Shown piece by piece: positions 1-10,061 of a stretch of DNA of 24,211 bases. A program made the translations under genes and the position numbers. The stretch comes from a virus. The stretch's first letter is position 1. The number at the start of each line of letters is the position of its first letter. The DNA lies in the IMG/VR virus record IMGVR_UViG_3300031857_001355, positions 1-24,211 of that record, one strand, 5' to 3'. The notes under the pieces were generated by a model. That model was not told where the DNA came from. It worked only from the letters and a program-made list of their open reading frames with translations, and did no database searches.

Positions 1-3000
1 TAAACAACATTTGAACTAGCAACTCTTTGTTTATCTTGACCTCGATCACCCTGTAATCCAAATCCGTGATATTTTTCAAGATTTCTATTTTTAAAATAAC
101 CATCCACTGCATTAGGATCACTTACAAATGAATTTGGAATAAATCCATCGGCTATTCTATCGTATACATCAAATCTAAAATCATTCAATTCACTTGATAT
201 ACTATTCGCGTATGTTGTAGATGTCAGTCTAGTGTTTTCTTTCCTTCTTGCTAAATTACTATATGTTGCAGTTAAATATAATTTTAAAGCATCACCACTT
301 TCCCAATCTTCTTTTCTTCCAGCTTCAATTCCTTCCAAATTAAAAGTTCCAGCATTATATGCCGTTACTCTACGAACATTTGAATTTAGTGATTTTCTAG
401 TTGGAGTATATGGATCAATACCACGTATTCTAGCCAAAGTTTCATTTGGCATTGAAGATGATATGGATGTTATGGGTTTTGTTCCGTCTGAGTCTAATGG
501 TCCATTTTGAAATATAGCGGATATTCCACGAATATCTCCAAAAATTCTCCTATCTGTTTTTGAATAATTATCGAGTAATACATCTGCATATGTATTTGGT
601 TTATCGCCATTTCTATCATAGTGATTGTAAAATTGAGTTCTTCTGGCAGTATCAGGATATGCAGGATTTTTATTTGCAGCAACCATGGCAGAACTAAGAT
701 AAGATAAAGTTCCTCCTGCACCATATTGATTTGATCCAGTGGTTGTAAATGTTGCGTCTGCAAACCCACTTGGTAAATTACCTTCTGTGCTATAATATGT
801 TAAATACGGGTGTCTTGCTCTTCTTATTTTTGTTCCACCAATCCCAAGTGGTGCATTTGGTCCACCAAACCAAGTTGATATTCTATGTATTTTAGAATGT
901 CCTAAATATTTTTCGGTTTGTGTTCTTTCTGGATAAAGTGCTCTAAAAGAATTTGGCAATAACTCTTTCATTAAACCAATCAATCTACTATAATTGGTTT
1001 GTTGTCCATCGCTTTCTGGTGTTTCTAATGTTTTAAAATAATTAACAACAGTATCGTTTGGTGGACTTGATAATTCACGGTTTATCGTTGATGTTTCATA
1101 TTTGTTTAAAGCCGCCGAATCTATTGCACCCAATATACTATGTCTTGGGATGCGTAAACCTATTGGTGATCCAGCAACATTAGCAATTAATGCAAGTGGA
1201 TTATAGATTTGAGTTGGTGACATACCGAATGTTGTGAAAAAATCAGTTACCGAACCTATGCCTCCACGTGGATTGTAGTCCACATTTGGATTCATCAATT
1301 GTAAACCAACTTGTTTTGCAACAAATAGTAAACCTTTTGCAGATAATAAGAATTTACCTATACGAAATACATCCTGAACAATTCGTTCTGCAGCAGTTAC
1401 AGCACCACCACGAACAAGACCTTCATCGAAACCTATACCAAATCCCCATCTCTGACCTATATCTCGTAAAACGTATGGTTGATCGAATCCGAAATCTTTA
1501 TTATATGAATCATCTCTTAAATTATATTTTGTATATTGTTGATCCAAAGGTGATGGTGATCTTCTTGTAATTGCCCATTTTGCCAAATAACCTTTACTTT
1601 CCGTAACATCTTTCATTGTTTTGGCGTATGGTTTACCATAATAACTAGATTCCGCCTTTATTTTAGATTCAGGAACTTGATTGGTTAATGATGCAAAAAC
1701 GGTTGTATTTCCGGAAGACCACAGTTTTTTACCGAGACCAATCGGTGAATATTCGTCACGTTGTTTTAAGAAAATTCCACCTGAACTTCTTATTGTTTGT
1801 ATAGCGTTTCTTTGTGCTAAATCATAATCATATACTAAATTTGGATCTATTATTGGATATAATGTGCCATCGTAGGTTTTCATATTAACCATGAAACCGG
1901 TCAGTTTTGGGAATGGTTGAAATCCAAAAAAGTTAGTAGTTGGAATACCATTTACCTTTGATTTATTAGGACCGTTTTCAGTTGAATAAAAAGAAAATTC
2001 AGATTTTAAATAATATTGCGTTTTATCTATGAAAAATTTTCTAAATCCAGGTCTAGTTTGAGCAGTTGTCAAACCACCCAAATTATTTATAGTTATTGGA
2101 TTCATTGGATTGTTTGGTTTTACTAATACACCAAAGTATCCCACCTCAGGAGCATTTTGACGATCGCCTCTCCATCCAAAAAGAGTTGTGTCTTTTTTAT
2201 ATTGTGACTGTAATAATCTTGTAAATGTAAAAAATCCATCTGCGTTAAAATTTGAAAAATAATCTACATTTGGTGCATTTTGTCTAAACCCATCCCAATC
2301 AAATCTTGATGAATCTATTACATACTTTGAATCATATAACTGTGCAAATGTATGGAATCCTTCTTTTGTATATCTAAATGCAGAATCAAAATAATTTATA
2401 CTCGGTGCATTTACTCTACTACCATCCCAATCGTATACAGATGAACCAGAAATATATTTTGAATCATATATTTGAGCGAATGTATGAAAACCCAATTTTG
2501 TGTGTATTCCTGTAAAATCAAAATAGTCCACACTTGGTGCCTGATTTCTTGTTCCATCCCAATCGTATACAGATGAACCAGAAATATATTTTGAATCATA
2601 TATTTGAGCGAATGTATGAAAACCAACAGTTGTATTTTTCTTTGTCAAGTCAAAGTAATCAATATTAGGTGCTTGGTTTCTTGATCCGTCCCAATCGAAT
2701 CTTGACGATTCTGGTACATATTCAGTTGCAAGTGGAACTACGAATTTAGTAAATCCTGTTGCATTTGTGTTTCCAAAAAAATCTACAAAATTTTGTAAAG
2801 AATATTGAGCCGATCCATCCCAATCGAATCTGGATGATTGATGGACATATTTGGTATCATATAGTTGAGCAAAAGTATGAAAACCTTCTTTACTGTGTAT
2901 CCCACCTATATCGAAATAATCTACATTTGGTGCATCCTTTCTAAATCCATCCCAATCATAAACAGACGATTCGGGAACATACTTTGAATCATATATTTGA

Positions 3001-5912
3001 GCAAATGTATGAAAACCAACTGTGGTGTTTTTCTTTGTTAAGTCAAAATAATCAACAAATGGAGCATTTAATCTTGCACCATCCCAATCAAATGTTGATG
3101 ATTCTGGAACATATTTAGTGTCATATAATTGTGCAAATGTATGGAAACCCGCTGTTGTATTTTTTGCAGTTAAATCAAAGTAATTTACAAAAGGAGCTGA
3201 TTGTTTATTTCCATCCCAATCATAGATTGAAGATTCTGGAATATATTTAGTATCATACAATTGAGCAAAAGTGTGAAAACCAACAGTTGTATTTTTCTTT
3301 GTTAAATCAAAATAATCTATCGCAGGTGCATTTTGTCTAAATCCATCCCAATCATATATCGAAGATTCAGGAACATACTTTGTGTCTAAAAAGGATGCAA
3401 ATGTATGGAATCCAACTGTGGTATTTTTCTTTGTTAAGTCAAAATAGTCAATTGCAGGAGCTTGACTTCTAACACCATCCCAATCATATATCGAAGATTC
3501 AGGAATATATTTTGTATCTTGATGAATGGCAAATGTATGGAAACCAGCAGTTGTATTTTTCTTTGTTAAATCAAAATAATCTATCGCAGGTGCATTTTGT
3601 CTAAATCCATCCCAATCAAACTGCGATGCATCGGGAATATACTTTGTTTCTAAAAATGGTGCAAATGTATGAAATCCAGCAGTAGTATGCTGACTGTTTA
3701 AATCAAAATAATTTATAGCAGGTGCATCATTTCTAAAACCATCCCAATCGAATCTAGACGATTCTGGAATATATTTTGTTTCCAAAAATGTAGCAAATTT
3801 ATGAAATCCAGCGGTTGTATGGGTAGATGATAAATCAAAGTAATTTATTTCTGGAGCAAGTTCTCTTGCACCATCCCAATCAAATTGTGATGAATCAGGA
3901 ATATATTTAGTTTCTAAAAATGGTGCAAAGGTATGGAATCCGGCAGTAGTATTTGCACTTGTTAAATCGAAATAGTTCACAGAAGGTGCAGCATCACGAG
4001 CGCCATCCCAATCAAATTGTGATGATTCTGCAATATACTTTGTATCATAAAGTTGTGCAAAGGTGTGGAATCCCTCAGTTGAAAATCGTGATATTATATC
4101 AAAATAATTTACAAATGGTGCAGACTGTCTTTTGCCATCCCAATCAAATTCCGATGATTCTGGAACATATTTTGTGTCTAATAATTGTGCAAATCTATGG
4201 AATCCGGCTTTTGTATATGTTTTATTTATATCAAAATAATTAACAACTGGCGCAGACTGTCTTTTACCATCCCAATTAAATTCGGATGAATCTGTATTAT
4301 ATTTTGTGTCATATAAACTTACTAGTCTATTAAATCCAGATTTTGTGTATGTTCTTTTAACATCAAAGAAATCTACTTCAGGTGATGCATTTTTTTTACC
4401 AACCCAACCGAATGCAGATACATCCATTTTGTAAGCAGTATCAATTGGTCTTGTAAATGACTTAAACCCCTCTTTTGTAAATCTATTTTGAATATCAAAA
4501 AAATCTGTTTCAGGAATTTTAACAAATCCATACTCGGATGAATTTAAAACATATGCGGTTTTAAACTTTTCTGCAAATGTATTAAATCCACTTGCATTTG
4601 TATCACTAATAAAATTAACAGATGGTATAGATTTACCTTTCCAGACATAATCAGAATTTTGTTGATATTCAGAATTACCTTGTTGTATATTGGCAGTAAA
4701 TCCAGATGCATTATTATTTTTAAAGAAATTTACCTCTTGTGTGCCAACAACACTATAATTTGATTTAGTAGAATCTTCATTTCTTCCAGATGGATTTGTT
4801 TTAGTAACCCTATCTAAATTTAAATCACTATTATCGTTTAATTGGTTAGATGCCAAATCGTATCTTACAGTATCTACTACTTGTTCTGGTGTTAGCTTTG
4901 CTAATACAGAATTGGTATCATATTTTGAAATTTTACCATCTATATTAAATTTTGAATTATCATTTTGTTGAACGGATGTTAAATCCATTTTATTTGGAAT
5001 TATATCTGGATTAGTAATTAGTCCAGATAAAACAGTTTCAGTATTTATATCAGGTGATTGATCTTCTCTTTCAAAAAATAATTCAGAACGTTGCAATGCT
5101 ATGTTAGGATTTACAACATTATTTAATGGTGAAAATAATCCTTTATTTATTACAACTGATTGTTCTGAAAGATTGTTAAAGAGTTCTGGAGCAGTTGATA
5201 CATCTACATTTGGTATCGATATATTTCCAGTTGGTAAAATAATACCCTTTGATTTTATTTCGATTGATTGTGACTTTCTATCTATAAATTGATCAGGTTT
5301 TTGAATTTTAATATCTGGATTGGTTATATTATTATCATATTCAGCAACCGTATCTATCTTTGGTGAACTTTGGCTTCTATCTATAAATTGATCAGGTATG
5401 TTAGGATTCACTTTTGAAGAAAATTGAGTTTCTGATGTTGAGAATCTTTTTATTTCTATATCAGATTTATTTAATTTGGATTTAAACTGTTCTTTTCTTA
5501 ATTTAGAAATTTCGGATAAAACATCTTCTTCATATACATCTATAACATTTCGAGTATCAAAATCAGTATTTACCGGAGAAAGTTTTGATACACTATTTAT
5601 CAATCCACTCTGAGCAACTTTTTTTTCTATATCATCGAGTTTTGTTTGACCTAATTTTTTTTCAAGGGCGGTATAATTAGATTTTGGTTTTTTTATGTCA
5701 TCAAGTTTGGTTTTGGTTAATAGATTTTGTATCGGTGTAGTTTTCCACTCGCCGATAGTTGGTCTCAACTGCGATAATTTATCAGTAATTGGTTGTAATG
5801 TTGCAAAATTATTAGCACTTGTTGTTTTTGAAGCTTCTGGAGTATTCTTGTCTTCTTTTGCAACAGTTTCACGAAATTTTGATAAATCTGATTTTAAATC
5901 TACTAATGACAT
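1..5912 (-). CDS. Giant repeat-containing virion protein, 3' end outside window
   Basis: I read this frame codon by codon from the ATG at 5912 to the window edge and found no stop, giving at least 1969 complete codons with the C-terminus missing. Residues 1-410 are polar and low in complexity (NPDI, PDQFIDR and TKLDDI recur). Residues about 424-1250 are a tandem array of 44-residue units. Residues about 1250-1969 are non-repetitive and look folded, with a hydrophobic stretch near 1520-1550 (FLLSAKGLLFVAKQVGLQL). It follows the tape measure gene by 52 bases. In T4-like tails this position is next to hub and baseplate genes, so a tail, baseplate or fibre structural role is inferred from context only. 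I do not recognise the family. Start context is TTGGAATAAAAAATG, a weak ribosome site. The gene is easily missed because it has no stop in the window. Confidence 0.9.
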   Translation of the reverse strand, partial: MSLVDLKSDLSKFRETVAKEDKNTPEASKTTSANNFATLQPITDKLSQLRPTIGEWKTTPIQNLLTKTKLDDIKKPKSNYTALEKKLGQTKLDDIEKKVAQSGLINSVSKLSPVNTDFDTRNVIDVYEEDVLSEISKLRKEQFKSKLNKSDIEIKRFSTSETQFSSKVNPNIPDQFIDRSQSSPKIDTVAEYDNNITNPDIKIQKPDQFIDRKSQSIEIKSKGIILPTGNISIPNVDVSTAPELFNNLSEQSVVINKGLFSPLNNVVNPNIALQRSELFFEREDQSPDINTETVLSGLITNPDIIPNKMDLTSVQQNDNSKFNIDGKISKYDTNSVLAKLTPEQVVDTVRYDLASNQLNDNSDLNLDRVTKTNPSGRNEDSTKSNYSVVGTQEVNFFKNNNASGFTANIQQGNSEYQQNSDYVWKGKSIPSVNFISDTNASGFNTFAEKFKTAYVLNSSEYGFVKIPETDFFDIQNRFTKEGFKSFTRPIDTAYKMDVSAFGWVGKKNASPEVDFFDVKRTYTKSGFNRLVSLYDTKYNTDSSEFNWDGKRQSAPVVNYFDINKTYTKAGFHRFAQLLDTKYVPESSEFDWDGKRQSAPFVNYFDIISRFSTEGFHTFAQLYDTKYIAESSQFDWDGARDAAPSVNYFDLTSANTTAGFHTFAPFLETKYIPDSSQFDWDGARELAPEINYFDLSSTHTTAGFHKFATFLETKYIPESSRFDWDGFRNDAPAINYFDLNSQHTTAGFHTFAPFLETKYIPDASQFDWDGFRQNAPAIDYFDLTKKNTTAGFHTFAIHQDTKYIPESSIYDWDGVRSQAPAIDYFDLTKKNTTVGFHTFASFLDTKYVPESSIYDWDGFRQNAPAIDYFDLTKKNTTVGFHTFAQLYDTKYIPESSIYDWDGNKQSAPFVNYFDLTAKNTTAGFHTFAQLYDTKYVPESSTFDWDGARLNAPFVDYFDLTKKNTTVGFHTFAQIYDSKYVPESSVYDWDGFRKDAPNVDYFDIGGIHSKEGFHTFAQLYDTKYVHQSSRFDWDGSAQYSLQNFVDFFGNTNATGFTKFVVPLATEYVPESSRFDWDGSRNQAPNIDYFDLTKKNTTVGFHTFAQIYDSKYISGSSVYDWDGTRNQAPSVDYFDFTGIHTKLGFHTFAQIYDSKYISGSSVYDWDGSRVNAPSINYFDSAFRYTKEGFHTFAQLYDSKYVIDSSRFDWDGFRQNAPNVDYFSNFNADGFFTFTRLLQSQYKKDTTLFGWRGDRQNAPEVGYFGVLVKPNNPMNPITINNLGGLTTAQTRPGFRKFFIDKTQYYLKSEFSFYSTENGPNKSKVNGIPTTNFFGFQPFPKLTGFMVNMKTYDGTLYPIIDPNLVYDYDLAQRNAIQTIRSSGGIFLKQRDEYSPIGLGKKLWSSGNTTVFASLTNQVPESKIKAESSYYGKPYAKTMKDVTESKGYLAKWAITRRSPSPLDQQYTKYNLRDDSYNKDFGFDQPYVLRDIGQRWGFGIGFDEGLVRGGAVTAAERIVQDVFRIGKFLLSAKGLLFVAKQVGLQLMNPNVDYNPRGGIGSVTDFFTTFGMSPTQIYNPLALIANVAGSPIGLRIPRHSILGAIDSAALNKYETSTINRELSSPPNDTVVNYFKTLETPESDGQQTNYSRLIGLMKELLPNSFRALYPERTQTEKYLGHSKIHRISTWFGGPNAPLGIGGTKIRRARHPYLTYYSTEGNLPSGFADATFTTTGSNQYGAGGTLSYLSSAMVAANKNPAYPDTARRTQFYNHYDRNGDKPNTYADVLLDNYSKTDRRIFGDIRGISAIFQNGPLDSDGTKPITSISSSMPNETLARIRGIDPYTPTRKSLNSNVRRVTAYNAGTFNLEGIEAGRKEDWESGDALKLYLTATYSNLARRKENTRLTSTTYANSISSELNDFRFDVYDRIADGFIPNSFVSDPNAVDGYFKNRNLEKYHGFGLQGDRGQDKQRVASSNVV
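2172..4643 (-). repeat. Tandem 132-bp (44-residue) repeat array inside the giant gene
   Basis: The conserved Trp codon of the WDG motif recurs at + strand positions 2295, 2427, 2559, 2691, 2820, 2952, 3084, 3216, 3348, 3480, 3612, 3744, 3876, 4008, 4140, 4272 and 4404. Fifteen of the sixteen intervals are 132 bases and one is 129. Degenerate units flank the array, with Trp/Phe anchors at 2172, 4524 and 4641 and spacings of 117-123. Counting from the Trp, a typical unit has WDG at 1-3, AP at 8-9, YFD at 13-15, TT at 21-22, GFHTFA at 24-29, DTKY at 33-36 and ESS at 39-41. The frame is kept throughout, so selection acts on the protein. Units diverge most at the edges of the array. Confidence 0.95.
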
Positions 5913-5932
5913 TTTTTATTCCAATTATTTCC

Positions 5933-5941
5933 TATAAATAT
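5933..5941 (-). promoter_or_regulatory. Late-promoter-like motif before the giant gene
   Basis: The coding strand reads ATATTTATA, 21 bases before the ATG, in the 52-base gap after the tape measure gene. A short ATATGT/ACATAT inverted repeat overlaps its upstream edge. No terminator is visible in this gap. Confidence 0.45.
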
Positions 5942-5964
5942 GTAATCAAACATATTATGGGATT

Positions 5965-8900
5965 TTATTTCTGAACCATTCTTCCGTATGAATTATCAAC
6001 CGCAACATTATATGACTTTCTAAAATCTAACTGTGATTTTATTTCTTCTACTGTTTTTTCACCTATTTTTATTACAGTTGGTTTATTAGCAGCGTCTGCT
6101 ATTACTGAAATTAATGTGTCTAGTTTTTTCTCAACATTTGCCATAGATAACATTGGTGATTGGTTTTGTGAACCCTGTCCAATTGGAGATGCAGTTTGTG
6201 AAGTTCCTATTGATGTTGCTGTTGTTGGTGATACTGTCATTGCAGTTGCAGATTGTGTTTTAGCTACACCTTTATTATCTTCACCTCCACCAAAAATCGA
6301 TGTTATTCCACCCACAAGTGAATCAACTGCACCTGATATTTTAGATCCAATTCCACCACCAGAAACTTTTTCCATTACCTGTGACAGTTTATCAACATTT
6401 ATATTGTTTATTGTGTCCGCCAATATCTTTAAAGAATTAGATACCTCCAATAAACTCTTAGATACAGATGACATTTTTGCAGGATCTAATGATGTCATTA
6501 ATTGTTGTATTTTAACAATTGGTCCTTCTCCACCTGTTAATTTTGAAAAACCTTCTGCAAGAGCATTCCCACTAATACTACCAACAAGATGTTCTAAACC
6601 ATCTCCAAATTCTTCAAGTTTTTTACCGTCTATTCCACCGAAGTTAAAGTTCTTAATCGCACTACCCAATGTATTCACTGCAGTTGCAACTGCAATAAGA
6701 CCTGGAGCATTTATTCCCGCAAATCTATTAAATTTATCAACAGGATCCTCATCGAATAGTTTTCCAAGAGCAGATCCAAGACCTGCAATAGCACTACCAC
6801 CACCAAATGCAGCGAGGGCACCAGCAATTGCATATATTCCAAGTGCGGCACTAGCCATTTTAGCACCGTCTATATTTTGTAATCTAATTACAGAAGTTGT
6901 AATTGTTTCGATTACTTTAGCAATAGCTTCGCCGACTTTCTGAATAATTCCACCAACTCCTTCAAAGAATGCCTTTATTCCAGGAGCGGCAGCACCGATA
7001 CCCTCACCTAAAAGTTTAAATGCATACCCAAGTCCAATCATGGCAGCAGTAAATACTATTATACCAACAATTATTGCGGGGTTCATAAGTGCTTGCATTG
7101 GTGTAAAAAATGCAACAACAGCTTGACCAAGTGAACCCATTATTGATGGTAAAGTTTTTGCAGCATCTGCAAGTCCTTTCATTATTATATTAAGTATTTT
7201 CATTGCACCTTCTGCAAGTTTTGTGCCCACATCAACTATTATCTGCACACCAGTTTTCAATATCTCACCTATTCCTTTAATTAAATCATTTAATGTTGCA
7301 AGTAAATCTTTTCCAACTTCACGGAATAAATCAATTGCAGATTTAATTACACCTTTTATCGAATCTATTATAGATTTTACTTTATCTAATATTCCAGATA
7401 CTATATTTTTACCCTTTTCAGCACCTTTCGTATCTGCAACACCTCCACCACCGGTATCACCCACAGGAGAAGCAATGGATTCCGCCTTTCCACCACCAAT
7501 CTTTGAAAATGCCTTACCAGCGATTCCACCCATCTTTCCACCAACCTTACTTAAAGAACCCCCAATACTACCCATAATATTTTTTCCAACATCCAAAACT
7601 TTATCTTTCATCATTCCAAGACCTGCACTTATCAAACCCTTTGCAGCAAACGCACCACCAATTAATGTAACAGCTTTTAATATATCACCAAACCCGGCTT
7701 CAGTTCCTTTAACTGCACCTGTTACTTTATCTACACCATCTGTAACTTTTCCTACGCCATCGGTAACTCCCTGTGTTGTATCTTCTACACTAAAAAACAT
7801 ACCAAGAACAGCACTAATTGGTTTTAATAGAGAACCTATTACAGTAAATAAAACTTTTACTATGGGTATTATCCCTTTTATTATACCAGAGATAGATGCA
7901 ACTATTGCATCAAAATCACCACCGGCTTCAGCTGCATCTAACATTCCATGCACCATTTCAAGTATTGGTGTTAATAATTTTGAAAGTTTTTCTTGAACTT
8001 TTTGAAGAATATCGGCCATTCTTTTCTTTATTTCTGCGGATTCTTTTTCTTTTGCCAATTGTTGTATGTAATCTTTTAATTGTGCACTACCACCTTTTGC
8101 CAATTCCTTATTTAATTCTGCAGCATTCATAGCTTGTAGTGAAGTCATTCTTTCTTGACTTATACCAAGTGTTTTTAATTTTTCAGCATTTGTAAGCATT
8201 TCTGTCATTTCTTCAACAGACATACCCATTGCCTCTGCCATAGATTTTTGGGCAAGTCTGTTCATTTTAGTAAAATCTTCCAATGAACCAGCTTGATTTA
8301 ACAATTCATCTTGTAAACCAGCAATATCACCTTCGAGTGCATATTGTCTGGCCAAATCAAGATTTATATTTTTTCCAGATAAAACTCTGGCTTCCATTTC
8401 TTTTGTTAATGACGATTCAATATCCATCAAACCGTCACCAATATCTTGAACTTTTTTCAAGTCATGTCCAAGTGCCTGTGCCTTTTGAGCGGCCTTTATT
8501 AATTCTTGTGTTCCACCTTTGAATGCAACAGTAACACTTGGTGGTATTTTTGCAAGTGCTTTTAATGACTCTTTTGATGTCATTATTCCCTTTCCAAGTG
8601 TTGTTGCTTCTTTGGTTAATTGACCCATACTTTTACCAGTCATAGCAGAAATAGACTGAATGTTCTTTATTTCATCGGAACTCATTCCAAACTTTTCACT
8701 CAAAACAGTTACATCTTTTACTAACTGTTGTGCTTGTTTGTTACCACTTGCAATTTGTCCTGCAATGTCAATACCACCCATTATTTCGGAAGTAGTTTTT
8801 ATACCTTTAACCACTTCTTTTGAATTTATACCAACCAATTTCATTTGACCGGCAATATCAATCGATGCATCCCTTAATGCAAATGCCTCGGATCTTGCTA

Positions 8901-10044
8901 TACCAAATTCTTGTCCTATTTCCGCGGCTTCTTCATCGGCCTTTCCAATTGCACCAACAAGAAAATTAATTGCACTTAAAAGTAATCCTATCCCAAGTGC
9001 AGCCAAAAATTTTGGTGCTAATGCAACCATACTTTTTAATCCACCCAATCCTTGTTTGAATGCATCTTTAAAATTACCATCAAGTCCAGATTTGATTGCT
9101 TCAGCAAATTTTTTCTTTATTTCAGCAGTGGTTTTATCTATTCCCATTATTTTATTTATTTTATCACCACCTGGAAACTTATTTATTATTGCACCAGCAT
9201 TTAATCCAATAGCACCAACAGCATCTGATACAGCATTTATTATATCTGCCTGTCTTTGTAATGAATCGTTTTCATTTTCAATGTCTTTTAATCTACCTTT
9301 CATCAAATCCAATGTTTTTCTTGATGCGGTATATTGTTCAGCTGTCATATTTGATTTATTTTGTTCTAAATCAGCTTCCCTAACTTTAAGATCCAATGCC
9401 ACACGTGATATGTCAATTGCCTGAAATGAGCTACCATTTCCCTTTTCTTTTGCATGTTGTAATTTATCCTCGGTGTTTAATAGTTCATCTGCAAGACTTG
9501 CATTTTTTGTTTGTATATCTGCAAAATGCATTTGTTGATCAACAGTTCCACTTGTTATAGTATTAACGCTGTCTAATGATTTAGCAATAGCAGTATATGC
9601 AATATTTTGATTTTGCACATAATCTAATGTTTTAGAAGAATCCCCATTTATTGCTTTTATTAATGCAGAAGATTGTGATTGATCATCTACAAGATTTTTA
9701 ACACTTCTGTTTATACCCTGTTGTTTTGAATATAATTCTTTTGACAAATCTACTTGATCCCTTACTTGACTCGTTGAATCCTTTTGAATTACAACTGTTT
9801 CGTCTAATCTTTTTTTAGAATCAATTTCTATTTTTTCTATTTGTTTTAATATTTCTTCTTGTTTTTCAACATTATCTAACCTCAACGCCTCTAATTTTAG
9901 AAGTTTTTCGGTATCACTTATTGATGTTTTTAATTGATCGCCAACCCTAGACTTAATATCGGCAATTTCTTTATCGAGTTTTAATCGTTCTGCCGTTAAG
10001 TCATTTAATTGTGATTCTAGTTTTTTTTCTTGTTCTGTTGCCAT
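5965..10044 (-). CDS. Tail tape measure protein (gp29-like position)
   Basis: At 1359 residues this is the longest complete protein in the window. Residues 1-290 are strongly helical, rich in E, K, L and Q, with coiled-coil character. Hydrophobic segments follow near residues 335-365 (LAALGIGLLLSAINFLVGAIG region), 726-750, 986-1010 and 1060-1088, separated by Gly/Ala/Lys-rich and amphipathic helical stretches. This pattern, with its place directly after the tube and chaperone genes, is typical of tape measures, which set tail length and leave the tail ahead of the DNA. T4 gp29 is much shorter (about 590 residues), so a longer tail is expected. The start at 10044 is preceded by a weak ribosome site. 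A terminator and a promoter-like motif lie immediately upstream. Family assignment rests on composition and context, not on a clear sequence match. Confidence 0.85.
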   Translation of the reverse strand: MATEQEKKLESQLNDLTAERLKLDKEIADIKSRVGDQLKTSISDTEKLLKLEALRLDNVEKQEEILKQIEKIEIDSKKRLDETVVIQKDSTSQVRDQVDLSKELYSKQQGINRSVKNLVDDQSQSSALIKAINGDSSKTLDYVQNQNIAYTAIAKSLDSVNTITSGTVDQQMHFADIQTKNASLADELLNTEDKLQHAKEKGNGSSFQAIDISRVALDLKVREADLEQNKSNMTAEQYTASRKTLDLMKGRLKDIENENDSLQRQADIINAVSDAVGAIGLNAGAIINKFPGGDKINKIMGIDKTTAEIKKKFAEAIKSGLDGNFKDAFKQGLGGLKSMVALAPKFLAALGIGLLLSAINFLVGAIGKADEEAAEIGQEFGIARSEAFALRDASIDIAGQMKLVGINSKEVVKGIKTTSEIMGGIDIAGQIASGNKQAQQLVKDVTVLSEKFGMSSDEIKNIQSISAMTGKSMGQLTKEATTLGKGIMTSKESLKALAKIPPSVTVAFKGGTQELIKAAQKAQALGHDLKKVQDIGDGLMDIESSLTKEMEARVLSGKNINLDLARQYALEGDIAGLQDELLNQAGSLEDFTKMNRLAQKSMAEAMGMSVEEMTEMLTNAEKLKTLGISQERMTSLQAMNAAELNKELAKGGSAQLKDYIQQLAKEKESAEIKKRMADILQKVQEKLSKLLTPILEMVHGMLDAAEAGGDFDAIVASISGIIKGIIPIVKVLFTVIGSLLKPISAVLGMFFSVEDTTQGVTDGVGKVTDGVDKVTGAVKGTEAGFGDILKAVTLIGGAFAAKGLISAGLGMMKDKVLDVGKNIMGSIGGSLSKVGGKMGGIAGKAFSKIGGGKAESIASPVGDTGGGGVADTKGAEKGKNIVSGILDKVKSIIDSIKGVIKSAIDLFREVGKDLLATLNDLIKGIGEILKTGVQIIVDVGTKLAEGAMKILNIIMKGLADAAKTLPSIMGSLGQAVVAFFTPMQALMNPAIIVGIIVFTAAMIGLGYAFKLLGEGIGAAAPGIKAFFEGVGGIIQKVGEAIAKVIETITTSVIRLQNIDGAKMASAALGIYAIAGALAAFGGGSAIAGLGSALGKLFDEDPVDKFNRFAGINAPGLIAVATAVNTLGSAIKNFNFGGIDGKKLEEFGDGLEHLVGSISGNALAEGFSKLTGGEGPIVKIQQLMTSLDPAKMSSVSKSLLEVSNSLKILADTINNINVDKLSQVMEKVSGGGIGSKISGAVDSLVGGITSIFGGGEDNKGVAKTQSATAMTVSPTTATSIGTSQTASPIGQGSQNQSPMLSMANVEKKLDTLISVIADAANKPTVIKIGEKTVEEIKSQLDFRKSYNVAVDNSYGRMVQK

Positions 10045-10061
10045 TAATCACTGCCATTAAC

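Noticed and set aside
494-2626. Short separate genes inside the left 5.9 kb (for example 494-769 or 2411-2626)
   Set aside because: They are out-of-frame shadows of the single giant open frame. Some repeat because the underlying DNA repeats.
2172-4643. CRISPR array or noncoding satellite
   Set aside because: The 132-bp period is an exact multiple of three, the frame stays open and substitutions follow protein constraints. There are no short identical repeats with unrelated spacers.
6116-7996. Long plus-strand reading frames (275 and 257 codons) opposite the tape measure gene
   Set aside because: They are antisense to a well-supported gene, rich in Pro/Ser as expected from the complement of Gly/Ala/Lys codons, and have no sensible ribosome site or neighbour.
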